The notes under the pieces: model-generated | Told to the model about the DNA's origin: nothing | What the model saw: only the letters and a program-made list of their open reading frames with translations | Databases searched by the model: none | Part shown: one piece after another, positions 47,148-56,439 of the stretch | Layout of the letters: every line of letters begins with the position of its first letter | Position numbering within the stretch: the first letter of the stretch is position 1 | Assembly (NCBI RefSeq): GCF_025264645.1 | Contig: NZ_CP073696.1 | Coordinates: 3,658,001 to 3,722,000, forward strand | Direction: 5' to 3' | DNA from: Edaphobacter lichenicola | Lineage (GTDB): Bacteria > Acidobacteriota > Terriglobia > Terriglobales > Acidobacteriaceae | Length of the DNA stretch: 64,000 bases | Made by a program: the position numbers and the translations under genes

Positions 47148-47629
47148 CGGGTAAAGGTTCGCAGCCGCATAGTGCTGATCGACGGCTGAAGGACCTTGGC
47201 ATACAGCTCCCAGCTGCACCGACGCCCTTTGGCACTTATGTCGAGACAGTGCAGACCGGCAACCTGCTCTTTTTTAGCGGGATGCTTCCAGTCATTGACC
47301 ATAAACCGAAGTATGTCGGCCGGCTCGGGAAAGAGCTCGATCTCGACGCCGGACGAGATGCAGCTTACGTAGCGGCTTTGGGCGTCCTGGCCGCAGCGAA
47401 AGAGCACTTGGGCTCACTCGATCGAGTAACTCGCGTCGTCCGTCTTGGAGTGTTCCTTGCAACTTTCGGGGATTTCTACGATCAACCCAAGGTAGCGGAC
47501 GCTGCTTCGGATTTGTTTCGAGATGTCTTTGGCCTCGAAAGAACTTCAGTCCGGCTTGTGATAGGGGTCGCCAGCCTTCCCCTCGGAGTACCAGTAGAAC
47601 TCGATGTGATCTTCGAAGTTGATGCATAG
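47141..47629 (+). CDS. RidA-family protein
   Basis: 162 residues of the YjgF/YER057c/UK114 fold: PFGTYVETVQTGNLLFFSGMLP at the start, VVRLGVFLATFGDF in the centre, and SVRLVIGVASLPLGVPVELDVIFE at the end, carrying the active-site Arg region. RidA proteins hydrolyse reactive enamine/imine intermediates such as 2-aminoacrylate; some subgroups act in catabolic operons. It overlaps the SDR gene by seven bases and is followed two bases later by the nitronate monooxygenase gene, so it probably acts on a product in that pathway. Confidence 0.9.
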   Translation: MVAGKGSQPHSADRRLKDLGIQLPAAPTPFGTYVETVQTGNLLFFSGMLPVIDHKPKYVGRLGKELDLDAGRDAAYVAALGVLAAAKEHLGSLDRVTRVVRLGVFLATFGDFYDQPKVADAASDLFRDVFGLERTSVRLVIGVASLPLGVPVELDVIFEVDA

Positions 47630-47631
47630 CA

Positions 47632-48879
47632 ATGAAGGTAGAAGTCACTAACCCTGATCATCACCTGCGGAGAGCAGCGGTGCAAAACGAATCCACCAGT
47701 CCGTCTACACCGTGGAACAAGACTCGCGTCTCTTCCATCCTGGGCATTGAATACCCGATTATTCAAGGCCCTTTGGGTGGTCTTTCGACACAGAAATTGA
47801 CAGCGACGGTCTCGAACTTTGGTGGCTTGGGCTCCTTTGGAGCGCATGGTTTACGCCCTTCTGCAATTAAGGACGTCATTGCTGAGATTCGTGAACTTAC
47901 AGCCAAACCTTTCGCAATGAACTTATGGGTCTCGACAGAAGATGAAGGAGCACGCAGTTCTGGCAGGGAGGAGTTTGCGCGAAGCCTCAAACACCTGGCA
48001 GGACATATAGAAGCATTGGGCGCAGCTCTGCCGGATCACAAGCCTTATGCTCCCGTCCGTTTCGAAGATCAGGTCCGTATTTTGCTCGATGCAAAGATTC
48101 CGGTCTTCAGCTTTATCATGGGAGTACCGCCGAAGGAGATTCTGGACGAATGCCGGACGAACGGAATTCTTACGATTGGAACCGCGACGACAGTAGCCGA
48201 AGCCGTAGTTCTAGAGCAGTCAGGGGTTAACGTCATTGTCGCTTCTGGCTTTGAAGCGGGCGGCCACCGCGGCTCTTTTCTGATGCCCGCTGAGGATTCG
48301 CTTACCGGAACATTTTCGCTCACGCCTCAGGTTGTGGATGCAATTTCGGTGCCTGTAGTCGCTGCAGGAGGTATCGCCGATGCACGTGGCATCATTTCGG
48401 CTTTCGCCCTCGGCGCCGAAGGCGTACAGATCGGCACGGCTTTCTTGGCAACCGAAGATGCCGGTGCAAGTGTCAACCATCGCAACGCGCTTCTCAGTCC
48501 GACAGCTCAACGAACTTCATTGACCAAAGGCTTTACTGGACGACTTGCTCGCGGAGTACACAATCAGCTGATCGAGGAACTCAATCGCCCAGGTGTAGAG
48601 ATTCTTCCGTACCCGCTTCAGCGGCTGCTTGTCAAAAATCTCGCTGTCCTCGCGGAGAAGGCTGGCAGAACTGAGCTTCTCCAACTCTGGGCAGGACAGA
48701 GTGCAAGTCTGACCAGACGGACTGATGTGAAAACGCTTCTGCAGATACTGATATCCGAAGTAAACGTGATCGCCGATCCTGTTGTTGATTGGAATCGCGA
48801 GCGGCGATGCAAAAAAGTCAACGTCAAACTAGAAGTGCCTCGATTGAGGTTTGGAGGAAGCGATGGCGCTTCCAAGTGA
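47632..48879 (+). CDS. Nitronate monooxygenase / NAD(P)H-dependent flavin reductase
   Basis: A 415-residue FMN enzyme with a TIM-barrel. PIIQGPLGGLS lies near the start, FGGLGSFGAHG next, IVASGFEAGGHRGS has the catalytic-type His, and VVAAGGIADARGIISAFALGAEGVQIGTAFLAT is the phosphate-binding end. The family oxidises nitronates such as propionate 3-nitronate, or reduces related flavin substrates. It begins two bases after the RidA gene. Its 3' end carries the ribosome site and start of the ECF sigma gene (17-base overlap). Cofactor and fold are sure; the substrate is not. Confidence 0.9.
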   Translation: MKVEVTNPDHHLRRAAVQNESTSPSTPWNKTRVSSILGIEYPIIQGPLGGLSTQKLTATVSNFGGLGSFGAHGLRPSAIKDVIAEIRELTAKPFAMNLWVSTEDEGARSSGREEFARSLKHLAGHIEALGAALPDHKPYAPVRFEDQVRILLDAKIPVFSFIMGVPPKEILDECRTNGILTIGTATTVAEAVVLEQSGVNVIVASGFEAGGHRGSFLMPAEDSLTGTFSLTPQVVDAISVPVVAAGGIADARGIISAFALGAEGVQIGTAFLATEDAGASVNHRNALLSPTAQRTSLTKGFTGRLARGVHNQLIEELNRPGVEILPYPLQRLLVKNLAVLAEKAGRTELLQLWAGQSASLTRRTDVKTLLQILISEVNVIADPVVDWNRERRCKKVNVKLEVPRLRFGGSDGASK

Positions 48880-49594
48880 ATACCGCACCCCGGTGGGGGT
48901 CCCTTCGCCATTGGGCAACGACGTAAGTAGAGCCTTTGACAACGCTACTCCGCCGAGTCATGATCACTTGGTCGTCGCCGCGCAATCAGGCTGCGGAGCG
49001 TCGTTCAAAGAGCTCTGGGATCTCTACTCACGGCGAGTCTACAGAACCACTCTAAGCATTACTAAGAACGCGCAAGATGCCGAAGACGCGCTCCAGGATT
49101 GCTTTCTTCGTGCATTCATAGCTCTGGAGAACTTTCAAGGCCGGGCCAGCTTCTCGACATGGTTGACGCGCATTGCAATTAATTCGGCACTAGGCATCCT
49201 GCGCAAGCGCCGCTGTAGGCCAGAAACCTCACTCAACTCAACTTATCAACAAGAGGAGGAGAGTGCTACTGAGGAACTCAGAGACTGGGTTCCGAACCCT
49301 GAACAAATCTTCGAACAAAAACAGGCACAGGCAAAGCTGCTGCAGGCGATACGCAAACTCCCTGCAGGCCTGCGAGAGGCTGTTCAAATGCACATTGCGT
49401 TAGACTGCTCGGCGAGGGAAGTAGCCTATCAACTCAATATCTCTGAGGCCGCCGCCAAGTCGAGGCTTTACCGGGCAACTACGAGGTTAGGTTTGCTGAT
49501 CAATACTGGCTGCCGGTCGAGGGTCAGGACTAACCTTCCTAGTCAGGCAAAGAAGAAGTTGCGATCGCGACTCTCTAGCGGAACCACGATCTAA
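48863..49594 (+). CDS. ECF-type RNA polymerase sigma factor
   Basis: About 243 residues from ATG 48863, four bases after GGAGG. Region 2 (about 45-115: FKELWDLYSRRVYRTTLSI, DAEDALQDCFLRAFIALENF, FSTWLTRIAIN) and region 4 (about 160-210: LPAGLREAVQMHIALDCSAREVAYQLNISEAAAKSRLYRA) are complete. A basic C-terminal tail (RVRTNLPSQAKKKLRSRL) extends beyond the usual end. No anti-sigma gene follows. It overlaps the nitronate monooxygenase gene by 17 bases, so sigma production is tied to expression of the oxidoreductase operon. Confidence 0.92.
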   Translation: MALPSEYRTPVGVPSPLGNDVSRAFDNATPPSHDHLVVAAQSGCGASFKELWDLYSRRVYRTTLSITKNAQDAEDALQDCFLRAFIALENFQGRASFSTWLTRIAINSALGILRKRRCRPETSLNSTYQQEEESATEELRDWVPNPEQIFEQKQAQAKLLQAIRKLPAGLREAVQMHIALDCSAREVAYQLNISEAAAKSRLYRATTRLGLLINTGCRSRVRTNLPSQAKKKLRSRLSSGTTI

Positions 49595-49650
49595 ACGGTT
49601 AGCCAGTAAGTCCTGTCTCGGATCAATTCACACGACCTCCAAGAGATAAG

Positions 49651-49835
49651 CTCGGCCCCGCACCCGCGCTGTTTCAATACGGCCTCCACGATGAAGACTG
49701 GGTGCCCCTACAAGATGCGAAAGACTACATCGCCATGAGTTCAGGGCCGAAGACGGTCCAATTTTATGATGCGGATCATGCGCTGAACGCCAAAGCGGGC
49801 GTTGATCGTGATGAGTTTCTCCACAAAAAAACTCA
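49651..49835 (+). pseudogene. C-terminal fragment of an alpha/beta hydrolase
   Basis: About 60 codons read like the end of a dienelactone hydrolase-type protein. FQYGLHDEDWVPLQDAKDY carries the acid region, and QFYDADHALNAKAGVDRDEFL carries the catalytic His (ADHALN). No start or N-terminal half is present. An ATG at 49736 or a GTG at 49702 lies inside the domain, so any product would be inactive. After EFLHKK the similarity ends. Confidence 0.7.
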
Positions 49836-50060
49836 AGTTAGCGCCCTGACCCGTCTGATCGCGACTTTCCAGCCTTGTCACGGTACGTCCTCAGAAACGC
49901 CGCAGCATCCAGGAGCTAACACCGATTGATGAGCGCATCGGCGATTTGGCGACAACCAAGAAACCGATACCCCTACTTTCTAATGGCCGAGACCCCGAGC
50001 TGAAGCGCCTCGCAGCGCAGGTGAGAAACTCTGCGGGTACAGTGCAGAGTCAGGATGCAG
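49836..50060 (+). other. Unassigned sequence with coding-like remnant
   Basis: From about 49870 to 50078 one plus-strand frame reads without stops (SIQELTPIDERIGDL, then KPIPLLSNGRDPELKRLAAQ) and ends in TGA within the 3' end of the phosphatase gene. Composition looks protein-like, but there is no start codon context and I do not recognise it. Probably another relic. Confidence 0.35.
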
Positions 50061-52160
50061 CTACATTGTCCGGGTGACGGCTACCAGGCTGATGTCGTCG
50101 TTCTGGCCGAAGAGCTGGGCTGCGTCGGCCAGGGCTTTGACTGGGGTGGAGTTTCGCAGGAGCTCGGCGACGCGGTCGAAGCCGAATAACTCGCCGTGGG
50201 CGTCGGTGGCTTCGAGGATGCCGTCGGAGATGACGACGAGTTTATCGCTTGGGGTTAGCCGGAAGTGCATCATGGAGAACTCTGCTTCGTCGATGATGCC
50301 GAGCGGGAGGGCACCTTCCATGTCGAGCGGCTTTCCATTGATATAGGGCGGCAGATGCCCGGCGTTGGCGAGGGTGGCGGAGCCGTCGGCGGCGATGCGG
50401 AGGGCCAGGCAGGTGGCCTGAGCGGAGCGGCGGCCAAGCAGACGACGGTTGAGCGCCTGGAGGAGGAAGAGGGGATCGGGGTTGAGCTCGGCGGTGCTGC
50501 GGATGGCGCCGACCAGTAGCGCGACAAGCATGCCCGCCTGGAGGCCCTTGCCGGTGACGTCTCCGGCGACGATTAACACGCTTCCGTCGGTGGGGTGAGG
50601 GATGAGCTGAAAGAAGTCACCACCAACTTCGCGGGCCGGGCGGTACTCAGTTTCGATGGCGAGGCCGGGGAAGGTGAAGTGGGATTCGGGCAGGATGACC
50701 TGCTGGACCTCGGCGGCCTGCTTGATGTCGAGAGCCCGCTCGCGCTGGACGCGGAGGGAGACGAACATACGGCGCAGGAGGAGGATGAAGATTGCAAACT
50801 CCAGCAGAAAGTTGGCCTCGGTGCCAGGAGTGATCTGCATCCCAAACGTAAACCAGTTGCTCAGGATATGCAGCACCCTCAGTTCAGTCTGAAACCTTGA
50901 GATTCCCAACAGAACGATGGCAGGCACGGCGAGCCAACCCTCGCGGCCTTGCTGGCGGATGCCCAGGACGACGATGAGCAGCAGCAGCGCTAGAAAGGCC
51001 AGACGGACGCAGACGGAGAGGAGGTGGAATTTGACCGCGACCGGATGCGAGACCAGGCCGAAGATGAGCTCACCGCCCAGCAGATCGCCCACCATGTAGA
51101 GCAAGGTGAAGACGATGACAGTCTTCGGCAGCCAGGCGGGCCGCTTGAGTTGGAACCAGACCCACCAGACCATCACCCAGACGGCGAGAATGAGCGGGAC
51201 GAACACAGCTTCCAGCAGGATGTTCTGCGTCTGGCCACTGATGAGATAGCTCCAGACGCCGGTTACGAGCACAATGTAATCCGCAGCCTGGAGCAGGAAG
51301 GCGGTCGCGATCCAGTAGTAGACCTTGTCGGAACGGTCGAAGAGGGTGAGGCTGAACGCCAGTACGGTCAGTAGGAGGAATAGGAGTGACTGGAAAGCTC
51401 CCAGGGCATACGCGCGAATGAGGCCCAGCCAGCCGACCTGGTAGCCGGCGGCTACGGCACCAGCCTGGCCCAGCTGCGGAGCGTCGTGGAAGCCTCCGGA
51501 ATCGGCTTGGTCGAGTGGGGTGGATGGTTCCATCCAGAGGCGGAAGGCGAGAACCTGGGTGCCGTCCGGGTCATGGCTCAGTACGGAGGACGAAAGAGGA
51601 AAGTGGGTTGGGCGGCTGCTATAGGTGACGGGATGGCTGGCGGAGAAGTCCCCGAAGCTGCCCAGCAGAGACCCGTTGGCGAAGACCTGGAAGGCATCGT
51701 CTACGTCGGTGGGGCCAGCGAGGGAGAGCTTCTCACCGGGCGGCGCGTTGACCTTGACCCTGATGCGGTACCAGGCGTAGCCGGAGTAGCCGGGATGGCC
51801 TTTGGCCGTCCAGCCGGGGACGTAGCCGGAGATGCCTGCGATGGGATCGAAGGAGCCTGCGTGCGGGGTGAGGTCGACGGTCTCCCAATGGGAGTCGTCG
51901 AAGCTGGGCTCGGCCCAGAGGGGCTGGTGCGTGGCGGGGTCGATGGGCGAGTCGCCGATGGTGAACTTCCACGGGCCGTTGAGTGGGTAGACCGACTGGC
52001 CGAGGGTGATGTGGGCGATGCCGTCGTCCGCAAGGAGGGCGGGCTGGAGGCGCGCAGAGGAAGAGTGCGTGGCATCCGCTTGCTGCGGTTCAGGTTTGGG
52101 GGTCTGAGCGACGGAGGCAAGGCTGAAAAGAGACAGCAGCAGGACAGAGAAAGACTTCAC
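50061..52160 (-). CDS. Membrane-bound SpoIIE/PP2C-type serine phosphatase (RsbU-like)
   Basis: About 699 residues. The start is taken at GTG 52160, giving a signal peptide ending LASVAQ; GTG 52178 is an alternative. The extracytoplasmic part (about 40-230) is a galactose-binding-like jelly roll (GPWKFTIGD, WYRIRVKV). Seven or eight membrane segments follow (about 240-480, 7TM-DISM-like), then a short coiled coil. The PP2C domain has AREVGGDFFQL, VAGDVTGKGLQAGM, VVISDGILEAT and GQNDDISLVAV, with all metal-binding Asp residues. Such proteins dephosphorylate anti-anti-sigma factors in partner-switching pathways. No RsbV/RsbW gene is adjacent. Confidence 0.9.
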   Translation of the reverse strand: MKSFSVLLLSLFSLASVAQTPKPEPQQADATHSSSARLQPALLADDGIAHITLGQSVYPLNGPWKFTIGDSPIDPATHQPLWAEPSFDDSHWETVDLTPHAGSFDPIAGISGYVPGWTAKGHPGYSGYAWYRIRVKVNAPPGEKLSLAGPTDVDDAFQVFANGSLLGSFGDFSASHPVTYSSRPTHFPLSSSVLSHDPDGTQVLAFRLWMEPSTPLDQADSGGFHDAPQLGQAGAVAAGYQVGWLGLIRAYALGAFQSLLFLLLTVLAFSLTLFDRSDKVYYWIATAFLLQAADYIVLVTGVWSYLISGQTQNILLEAVFVPLILAVWVMVWWVWFQLKRPAWLPKTVIVFTLLYMVGDLLGGELIFGLVSHPVAVKFHLLSVCVRLAFLALLLLIVVLGIRQQGREGWLAVPAIVLLGISRFQTELRVLHILSNWFTFGMQITPGTEANFLLEFAIFILLLRRMFVSLRVQRERALDIKQAAEVQQVILPESHFTFPGLAIETEYRPAREVGGDFFQLIPHPTDGSVLIVAGDVTGKGLQAGMLVALLVGAIRSTAELNPDPLFLLQALNRRLLGRRSAQATCLALRIAADGSATLANAGHLPPYINGKPLDMEGALPLGIIDEAEFSMMHFRLTPSDKLVVISDGILEATDAHGELFGFDRVAELLRNSTPVKALADAAQLFGQNDDISLVAVTRTM

Positions 52161-52935
52161 TACATTCCGATCGTGCACGTTCGGGTCACCAATTGGATGG
52201 GATTGATCCTGCTCCGTACTATAGCGGAGTATCTGTTGCGCGCAGCATTTGTCTATCGTCTCTGTCTTCGAAGACGAAACGGCCGAATGGGCATACAAAT
52301 CCCGAAGCGCACAGATTGATGCGCGTCAGTGACAGGAACAGCACGCTGGCATAGTGAAAGCAATCCGCGATTCTCCGCCTGCCAGTTCTTCGCGGATCAC
52401 CGGCAATCCGGGAGTAGTCGTCAACTGTTACCAACAGGCCAACTCACTCATCGAGAAGAGATCGGCTCCATAAGAACATCACCTCTGCGAAGCTACTGGT
52501 CAGCACCGACGAACTAACAGGATGAGCTTTACTGGAGAATTAGGCATATCCGGTTAGTTGTCCTTGGCGGAAAGCAGGTCACACCTTGCCCTTCTCTTGG
52601 CGAGGCTTGCGACTCACCTTCAGGAAAACAGAAGTGCCCGACCCAAGGGCGTAAGCCCGGACGGTGCTTCCTTGAAGGCGACAACGGGATTTTGCAAAGA
52701 GATTTTGCGGACCGTTTGGGCGTCTCGCACTTTTGGCGCTTCCTGCACCTTTTAGAATCTTAAAGTTACCGATTTCATTAGCGGCTCAGAAGACCGATCC
52801 CGTCGATAGCGCACCATTTACGATGACCATTGTAGTAGTGCCTATAGGAGACTGAAGCCCTGCCTTGTAGGTTTAGTGCGTTCACCTTGGACCTCATTCA
52901 GAAATAAATAATACGATTCGCCTAAAGGAACCGCC
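52161..52935. other. Intergenic region without recognisable genes
   Basis: About 770 bases between the divergent phosphatase and SDR genes. Several short open frames (for example 52558-52755) lack ribosome sites and family signs. The last 90 bases are AT-rich and end in AAAGGA before the SDR start, so the SDR promoter is likely there. Nothing else is visible. Confidence 0.5.
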
Positions 52936-53685
52936 TTGCACAGACTTAAAGCGAAAGTTGCTCTCGTAACGGGAGCGTCGATGGGTTTCGGCGCTGCTAT
53001 CGCCCGCCGCATGGGCTTGGAAGGCGCTGCTGTAATCGTGAATTATCCGGGCGATAAATCGGAGGCAGCTAAGGTTGTTTCTGACATCGTTGCATCAGGT
53101 GGAAGAGCGATATCGCTCCGCGCGGATATAACAAAACGAGACGAGGTACAGATAATGCTCTCTGAGAGTGTCAAAGCCTTTGGGCCGTTGGACGTTCTTG
53201 TCAACAATGCCGGAGCATACGAATTTCTTCCTTTGGAAGCTATTACGGAGGAGCATTTTCATAACCTCTTCGACCTCAACGTGCTTGGCACTATTTTGGT
53301 GACTCAGGCTGCTATCCCTTACTTCAAACGAACGGGCGGCAGTGTCGTTAACATTAGCTCTGTAGTGAGCGTTTGCCCATCGGAGTTGGGACCCGTATAT
53401 TCGGCAACCAAAGGTGCGATAGACGCCCTTACGAAATCCTTGGCAAAAGCACATGCGAGTCGCCAGATCCGCTTCAACACGTTGAACCCAGGACTCACTC
53501 CCACTGAGGGAGTCAGAAGTTTGGGGGAAATGGGGCGTGTCATGCTCAACGACATATTGCGGCAAACACCACTTGGCCGCAATGGTTCTGTCGAGGATGT
53601 AGCGGCTGCCGCAGTGTTTTTTGCCTCCGACGAATCATCCTTCATAACTGGGGAAAGTCTTTTAGTCTCCGGCGGTCGACGCTAA
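52936..53685 (+). CDS. SDR-family oxidoreductase
   Basis: A 249-residue classical short-chain dehydrogenase. GASMGFGAAIA is the cofactor loop, NNAG is at about 91-94, and ISSVVS has the Ser. YSATK carries the catalytic Tyr and Lys, and NPGLTPTEGV follows. It starts with TTG 52936, eight bases after AAAGGA; no in-frame ATG fits better. The sequence has the NYPGDKSEAAKVV segment typical of NADP-dependent members. The substrate is unknown. It converges with a truncated SDR gene across a hairpin. Confidence 0.9.
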   Translation: MHRLKAKVALVTGASMGFGAAIARRMGLEGAAVIVNYPGDKSEAAKVVSDIVASGGRAISLRADITKRDEVQIMLSESVKAFGPLDVLVNNAGAYEFLPLEAITEEHFHNLFDLNVLGTILVTQAAIPYFKRTGGSVVNISSVVSVCPSELGPVYSATKGAIDALTKSLAKAHASRQIRFNTLNPGLTPTEGVRSLGEMGRVMLNDILRQTPLGRNGSVEDVAAAAVFFASDESSFITGESLLVSGGRR

Positions 53686-53723
53686 AGCGCTTTCCGTACT
53701 GCTGGGCGAACTGACCGCACTGT

Positions 53724-53752
53724 CCCTCTCTCGCAAGCATAGCGAAAGAGGG
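53724..53752. terminator. Bidirectional hairpin between two convergent SDR genes
   Basis: CCCTCTCTCGC (53724-53734) pairs with GCGAAAGAGGG (53742-53752) with one mismatch, loop 7 bases, midway between the intact and the truncated SDR gene. There is no long T run on either strand. Confidence 0.65.
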
Positions 53753-53765
53753 CCTTGCAGGCTGC

Positions 53766-54190
53766 TTAGCGGAGACCTCCGCTTGCATTGATGAGTTCGC
53801 CGGTGAGCCACTTCGCATCTTCCGAAGCTAAGAAAACAACAATAGATGCGATATCGTCGGGGTGCGCGGCGCGACCAAGCGGAACTTGCTTGATGAGTCC
53901 TTCCGCGAAGTCGGAGCCGACGTAGCTACCTGTCCCTTCGGTAATGGTGAAGCCAGGATTTACGGAATTGATCCGAATATTCTTCGGTCCTAGCTCCTTT
54001 GCCAATACTCCCGTAACGCTGTCAAGTGCTCCCTTCGTCGCGGTATATACCGTAGTGCTCTCAGATCGCATCAGCGGCGCGGTCGAACCGATGTTGATGA
54101 TGCTTGCTCCAGCTTTGAGGTGCTTGACAGCTGCTTTGATTACAAGGAGGGGGCCGAGGACATTAATGTTGAAACTCTTATGGAAGCCAA
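53766..54190 (-). pseudogene. Truncated SDR gene (C-terminal half)
   Basis: From about FHKSFNINVLG to the stop, this is the second half of a short-chain dehydrogenase: INIGSTAPL with Ser, TVYTATKGALDSVTG with Tyr and Lys, NPGFTITEGTGS, and WLTGELINASGG. The cofactor-binding first half, about 100 residues, is missing. The frame runs back to 54236 only through antisense of the HlyD gene start. The cut falls 25-30 bases before that gene, as if HlyD-bearing DNA replaced the 5' half. It cannot make an active enzyme. Confidence 0.85.
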
Positions 54191-54214
54191 CTACTCTACG
54201 TACCTGGGAGTTCA

Positions 54215-55408
54215 ATGATGGTGGAGCAAGACTCACCTAACGAAACACGATTTAGCCGTCGTGTCATTACAGGCAGCCTTCTTGGAACCGCAATCATCGG
54301 CGTCCTCGTATGGTTTCTGGCACCTGGGAGCGTCAGCACCAATGATGCCCAAATCGACGGGCACATCCATCCACTTAATGCCAGGGTCTCCGGAACGATC
54401 ACATGGGTGAACCCTAACGTCGACGACACTCGATTTGTGAAGGCAGGAACGGTCCTAGCTCGGCTTGACGAAAATGACTACGCTCCAACGGTCGACCGTT
54501 TACAAGGGGACGTTCAGTCTGCTGAAGCGCAATTGATCGTCGCAAAGCTGAATGTTGAGATCTCGGAGGCGACTTCTCAAAGCCGCTTGTCGGCGGCGAA
54601 AGCTGCTGTCGAAGAAGCCGAAGCTGAAAAAGCGACAGCAGAGGCTCAAAGCGTATCCGCGGCACAGGTTGTGGCTCAAACTAGCGCCATCTACCGTCGC
54701 GCGGAAGACGATCGCCGTCGTTACCTGGCTCTTGTGGACAGCCATGAAATTTCGAGATCGGAATACGACCAGCGAGCCACCGATGCGACCTCTGCAGAAG
54801 CTCAAATGAAGGCAGCAGAGGCAAACCTTGCCGCAGCTAGGCAACATATAGCGTCTTCAGCACAAAGAATCGCAGAGCGAAGGGGTGACGTGTTGGCTGC
54901 CGCCACTGCTCCTCAACAGATCGAAACCGCTAAGGCGAACGTACGAAAGGTGGACGGCGACTTGAAGCGAAATCTCGCGTCCTTAAAAGACTCGACCCTC
55001 AATCTCGGATATACAGAGATTGTTGCACCCGTTGATGGCGTGATTGGTCGCAAATCGATCGAGGTAGGACAGAGGGTAGGTGCAGGGCAACTTTTGTTGA
55101 CGATCTCTTCGCCGAACGATGTTTGGGCAGTGGCGAACTTCAAGGAGACTCAGCTCACCCACATGCGAATTGGACAGAGAGCTATCATTCACGTTGATTC
55201 ATCAGGACAGGATCTGCAAGGGAGTGTAGAGAGTCTTGGCGGCGCGACAGGCGCAAAATTTGCGCTTATTCCGCCGGAGAATGCAACGGGGAATTATGTA
55301 AAAGTCGTTCAGCGCGTACCCGTCCGAATTCTAATTGCGGCAAAGGAACAGGAAGTCCCATTATTGCCAGGCATGTCGGTTGAGGTCCAAGTTGACACGC
55401 GGAAATAG
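54215..55408 (+). CDS. HlyD/EmrA-family secretion adaptor, without partner gene
   Basis: A 397-residue membrane-fusion protein. One membrane helix (about 17-37) is followed by DAQIDGHIHPLNARVSGTI, the EmrA-type lipoyl start. A long Ala/Glu-rich helical hairpin spans about 85-230. The second lipoyl half is LGYTEIVAPVDGVIGRKSIEVGQ, then a beta-barrel ending MSVEVQVDTRK. EmrA works with an MFS pump EmrB, normally the next gene. Here the next gene is an HxlR regulator on the other strand, so the pump is absent or elsewhere. The start ATG 54215 (or 54218) has GGGAG ahead. Confidence 0.9.
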   Translation: MMVEQDSPNETRFSRRVITGSLLGTAIIGVLVWFLAPGSVSTNDAQIDGHIHPLNARVSGTITWVNPNVDDTRFVKAGTVLARLDENDYAPTVDRLQGDVQSAEAQLIVAKLNVEISEATSQSRLSAAKAAVEEAEAEKATAEAQSVSAAQVVAQTSAIYRRAEDDRRRYLALVDSHEISRSEYDQRATDATSAEAQMKAAEANLAAARQHIASSAQRIAERRGDVLAAATAPQQIETAKANVRKVDGDLKRNLASLKDSTLNLGYTEIVAPVDGVIGRKSIEVGQRVGAGQLLLTISSPNDVWAVANFKETQLTHMRIGQRAIIHVDSSGQDLQGSVESLGGATGAKFALIPPENATGNYVKVVQRVPVRILIAAKEQEVPLLPGMSVEVQVDTRK

Positions 55409-55419
55409 CGATACAGTGG

Positions 55420-56094
55420 CTATGCTGCCTTAGAGTGCGCCTTTGCTGCTTTTTTACGCACCGACACTTTGCTCGTTATCGTTTTCGCCGTAGACCTTTT
55501 GACGCTCGAAGACTTAGTAGGAGCCGATTTGGTGCTTGTCTTTTTCGATTTGGTGGCTTTAGTTTTCTTCGCTCGCGGAACGGAACGTTGCTTGGCTGCG
55601 TAGAAAGCAGCAGCGTTGGCTTCTCGTTCCGCTTTCCATGCTTCACTCATCACTGAATTGGTATTGGAGAAACTGAAGGTTTCTCCAGCTGGATTGTGCC
55701 AGGTGCCATCGACAACTTTGCCTGTCCTCTTATCAGTGATATCCACGGCTGCGGCGCCTTTGCCATCTGATCCTCCCCACCGGAGATCCCAATTCCGAAG
55801 TGCGAGCATCACGGCATCCAGGTCCTTACCTTTTGGAGTCGCAAAGTATTCATGGCGAAGCGGACGGGCGCTGTATACGTGACGCTCTATAATTTTGTCC
55901 TCTTCGAGTCGCTTCAACCTGGTCGCCAACAGATGGGAGGACATTCCGGTTTGCGCTTGAATCTCTTCAAATCGCCGATTGCGTAAACTTATCTCTCTCA
56001 TGATCAAGAGAGTCCAACGATCTCCGACCACCGAGAGTGAGCGAGCGATGTTGCAGAAACTGTCAGAAACGCTACCCCAACCCATATCTGTCAC
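55420..56094 (-). CDS. HxlR-family regulator with histone H1-like tail
   Basis: A 224-residue protein. Residues 10-105 are a winged helix of the HxlR/YodB type: SFCNIARSLSVVGDRWTLLIMREI, FEEIQAQTGMSSHLLATRLKRLEEDKII, and the wing RHEYFATPKG. Cys14 occupies the place of the redox-sensing Cys in YodB/HypR. A linker follows. The last 60 residues or so are almost only Lys, Ser, Thr, Ala, Arg and Pro (KKTKATKSKKTSTKS-like), resembling histone H1 or AlgP tails. Typical HxlR proteins are about 110-150 residues and lack this. It is divergent from a second HxlR gene and is a candidate controller of the shared 23-bp operators nearby. Confidence 0.9.
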   Translation of the reverse strand: MTDMGWGSVSDSFCNIARSLSVVGDRWTLLIMREISLRNRRFEEIQAQTGMSSHLLATRLKRLEEDKIIERHVYSARPLRHEYFATPKGKDLDAVMLALRNWDLRWGGSDGKGAAAVDITDKRTGKVVDGTWHNPAGETFSFSNTNSVMSEAWKAEREANAAAFYAAKQRSVPRAKKTKATKSKKTSTKSAPTKSSSVKRSTAKTITSKVSVRKKAAKAHSKAA

Positions 56095-56439
56095 CTCAAT
56101 AGAGGACTAAGCGGAAGAACCACTCGAAGTGACTATCTGCAGGCCCCTCTTTCGAGTATACGATCAAAGTGAGGTAAGTCTCTTCAATATTTGCTGTTAG
56201 GTTCCAGGCATGCTGGCCGTCCACACCTACCCATTAGAGAAATAAGATATAAGTGTAATAATTTCAGGTATTTAACTCGTGGTAACCGTCCGTTGCCGCA
56301 TCTCGAATCTCATCCTGACTCAAAATCTACCAGGAACGCAGATTGCCGGGTCAAGATGGGTTGCGATTCAAACGAGGCCTCAAAGCTCTAAGGACTCGCA
56401 AATTAGCTATGTAATCACCATTTCGCTATAGTTATTCTT
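56095..56439. other. Promoter region between two divergent HxlR genes
   Basis: 345 bases, no gene. Half-sites of the 23-bp operator family can be seen: GAAGTGAC at 56126-56133 and GTCTCTTC at 56178-56185, but not paired at the 7-base spacing. AT-rich parts lie at 56240-56275 and just before 56440. Confidence 0.45.
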
